From Cannabis sativa (Eukaryota; Streptophyta; Magnoliopsida; Rosales; Cannabaceae), in assembly GCF_029168945.1 (NCBI RefSeq), contig NW_026870038.1:1240001-1304000 (forward strand): a stretch of 64,000 nucleotides of DNA, in the 5' to 3' direction. Each line of letters starts with the position of its first letter. Within the stretch, counting starts at the first letter, position 1. The notes beneath the pieces are model-generated. The model was not told the DNA's origin and ran no database searches. It saw only the letters and a program-made list of their open reading frames with translations. This document shows, one piece after another, positions 62,689-64,000 of the stretch. Position numbers and translations under genes: made by a program.

Positions 62689-64000
62689 TATTTAATTATT
62701 TGTTTGAATATGTGTAGTAATTATTTAGTTAAATTAACTACTGCACATATATAAATTTTAGTGAAATTTATGCATTCTAAACATGAAAATTTATCCTAAT
62801 TCTACCAAAATTTTAGTAATATAACAACTGTAATCGGACGTTCCCGAAAATTTTAAACATGCCAAAAATAAGAAACAAAACAAACAAAATAGCATTAATA
62901 GTACAAAAATTATCCACCCATCCGACCGCATTACATGTATTCGCAAAACCTATTTCAGTACGGATGAATATTTAAGATATCTAAACTCATCCAACATGCA
63001 TATTCCACCCATCCGACCGCAGTATAATTAATCGCAGAACTTACTTCACTACAAATAAATATCTAAGATATTCAAACTCCACTAAATAAAAAATTTTAAA
63101 ATTTTAGTGATTATACCTTTCTCCAATAAAGATAGCTACTTGTACACTCTTCAATCAACACAAAGAACCCGATACCTATAAAATATTTAAAATATTAAAT
63201 TAAAAACTTCCAGTTACAAACTTATCAAATTAGAGTAAAAGTAGATAAAATTTTAACCTTTATAACTATTATCAACTTATATATATATATATATATATAT
63301 AAATATGTGTAAATTAAAAATACACAAATATATAACATGTATATTTATATATATTACCGATAATATACAAACATCACTAAATATTAACAACATAATTTTA
63401 GTAACTTACCAAGTCTAATAAAGTTACCAATCAACGTACTTAAAGAAGATCAAACAGTATCACTACAAATAAATACCTACACAAAATTAACAATTAACAA
63501 TTAATTAAATAATTAGAACAAACTAATTAAAATTAAACTTATTCTATAAACATTAATTACACCTGTAGCTAACTTTCTTTTTTTAGCTAAATTATAGTAA
63601 ACTTTTTTTTTTCTATAACTATAATAAAGGGAAAATTACATAAACTGTTATTTTTGGTAAAATATTTACACTATTACGTTTAAAGTTTTTTTTTTTACAT
63701 TTTTACGGTATTCAATAAAAATACATGAAAACCACATAAAAGTAACAAGAAAACATAAAAAAAAAAAAAACAACATAAAAAATATTATACAAATAACAAA
63801 ATAACAAAAATACAACATCAAAATGCATCAAAAAGACTTCATTTTATGTAAATAATATCTTAAAACAATAAAAATGTTTAAAATTCTGTACAACTGTAAT
63901 TTTGTAATTTTTTTATTATTTTTGTGTTGTTTTCAAGTTATCCCTATAACAAACTTATACCAAAACATTTATTTACCTAAATTTATACAATCATTTTGAC
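62689..64000. other. CACTA 5' region, copy B, including AT repeat and ~310-bp repeat
   Basis: Non-coding. Contains an (AT)n run at about 63281-63302 and copy 4 of the dispersed repeat (63634-63945). Matches 46047-47349. Confidence 0.6.

Larger units (their letters stand above)
52906..64000. repeat. Segmental duplication, copy B (continues past window end)
   Basis: Colinear with 34366-47349. Lacks the Copia fragment of copy A, and its CACTA transposase frame is open. The window ends inside the duplication. Confidence 0.88.
58918..64000 (-). mobile_element. CACTA (En/Spm) transposon, copy B (5' end outside window)
   Basis: Same order as copy A: TnpA-like stub, DUF4216-type exon, short exon, TNP2 transposase, AT-rich 5' region. 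The transposase terminus lies beyond 64000. Confidence 0.83.

Noticed and set aside
1..64000. tRNA or rRNA genes
   Set aside because: No convincing cloverleaf or rRNA segment seen by eye; the only A/B-box pair belongs to the SINE at 26121.

Overview
The window looks like AT-rich, transposon-dense nuclear DNA from a flowering plant, probably a eudicot. The evidence is a LOW-SULFUR-RESPONSE (LSU) gene, B3-domain genes, a plant CACTA transposase with TNP2 and DUF4216-type regions, Copia and plant LINE remnants, and many MITEs. The species cannot be fixed from sequence alone.

Layout. 1-6 kb: one LSU gene (1670-1987, minus) with a sulfur-starvation UPE-like box upstream, among MITEs and a solo LTR. 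6-10 kb: a divergent pair of B3-like genes (6107-6916 minus; 9013-9786 plus). 11-25 kb: a tandem array of four nearly identical minus-strand B3-like genes (12319, 16692, 20102, 24124). Three of the array units also carry the same dead Copia remnant, which sits against a B3 pseudogene fragment. 26.5-31.6 kb: a third B3 type (26510-27349), then a divergent pair (28954-29760 minus; 30971-31600 plus, truncated). 31.9-35.8 kb: a LINE. 34.4-47.3 kb and 52.9-64 kb are two copies of one large segmental duplication: LINE 3' part, B3 gene (minus), B3 gene or pseudogene (plus), CACTA transposon. The first copy was later hit by a Copia-type gag/LTR fragment (38875-40851). 48-52.4 kb, between the copies, is a scrapyard of B3 pseudogene pieces.

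The main content is therefore a fast-turning B3-like multigene family with about nine full-length copies and many broken ones. Each intact protein is about 255-280 residues and has two tandem B3-like domains, each with a conserved W...(V/L) and GD(V/I)(L/I)(V/L)(F/L) signature. Nearly every copy, including some pseudogenes, keeps a perfect 10-bp palindrome TTGGCGCCAA (E2F/DP-like, in a TTTTGGCGCCAA context), usually 130-150 bp before the ATG, plus one or two copies of the MYB/MSA-like block ATAACTAACATAACGG. This suggests one shared cell-cycle or reproductive expression programme; that is inference. The four array proteins also carry LDLNL, an EAR-type (LxLxL) repression motif, between the two domains.

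Recurrent mechanisms visible in the DNA: tandem and segmental duplication, head-to-head gene pairs sharing a MITE-bearing intergenic region, microhomology deletions, nested transposon insertions, and independent loss-of-function mutations in individual copies.
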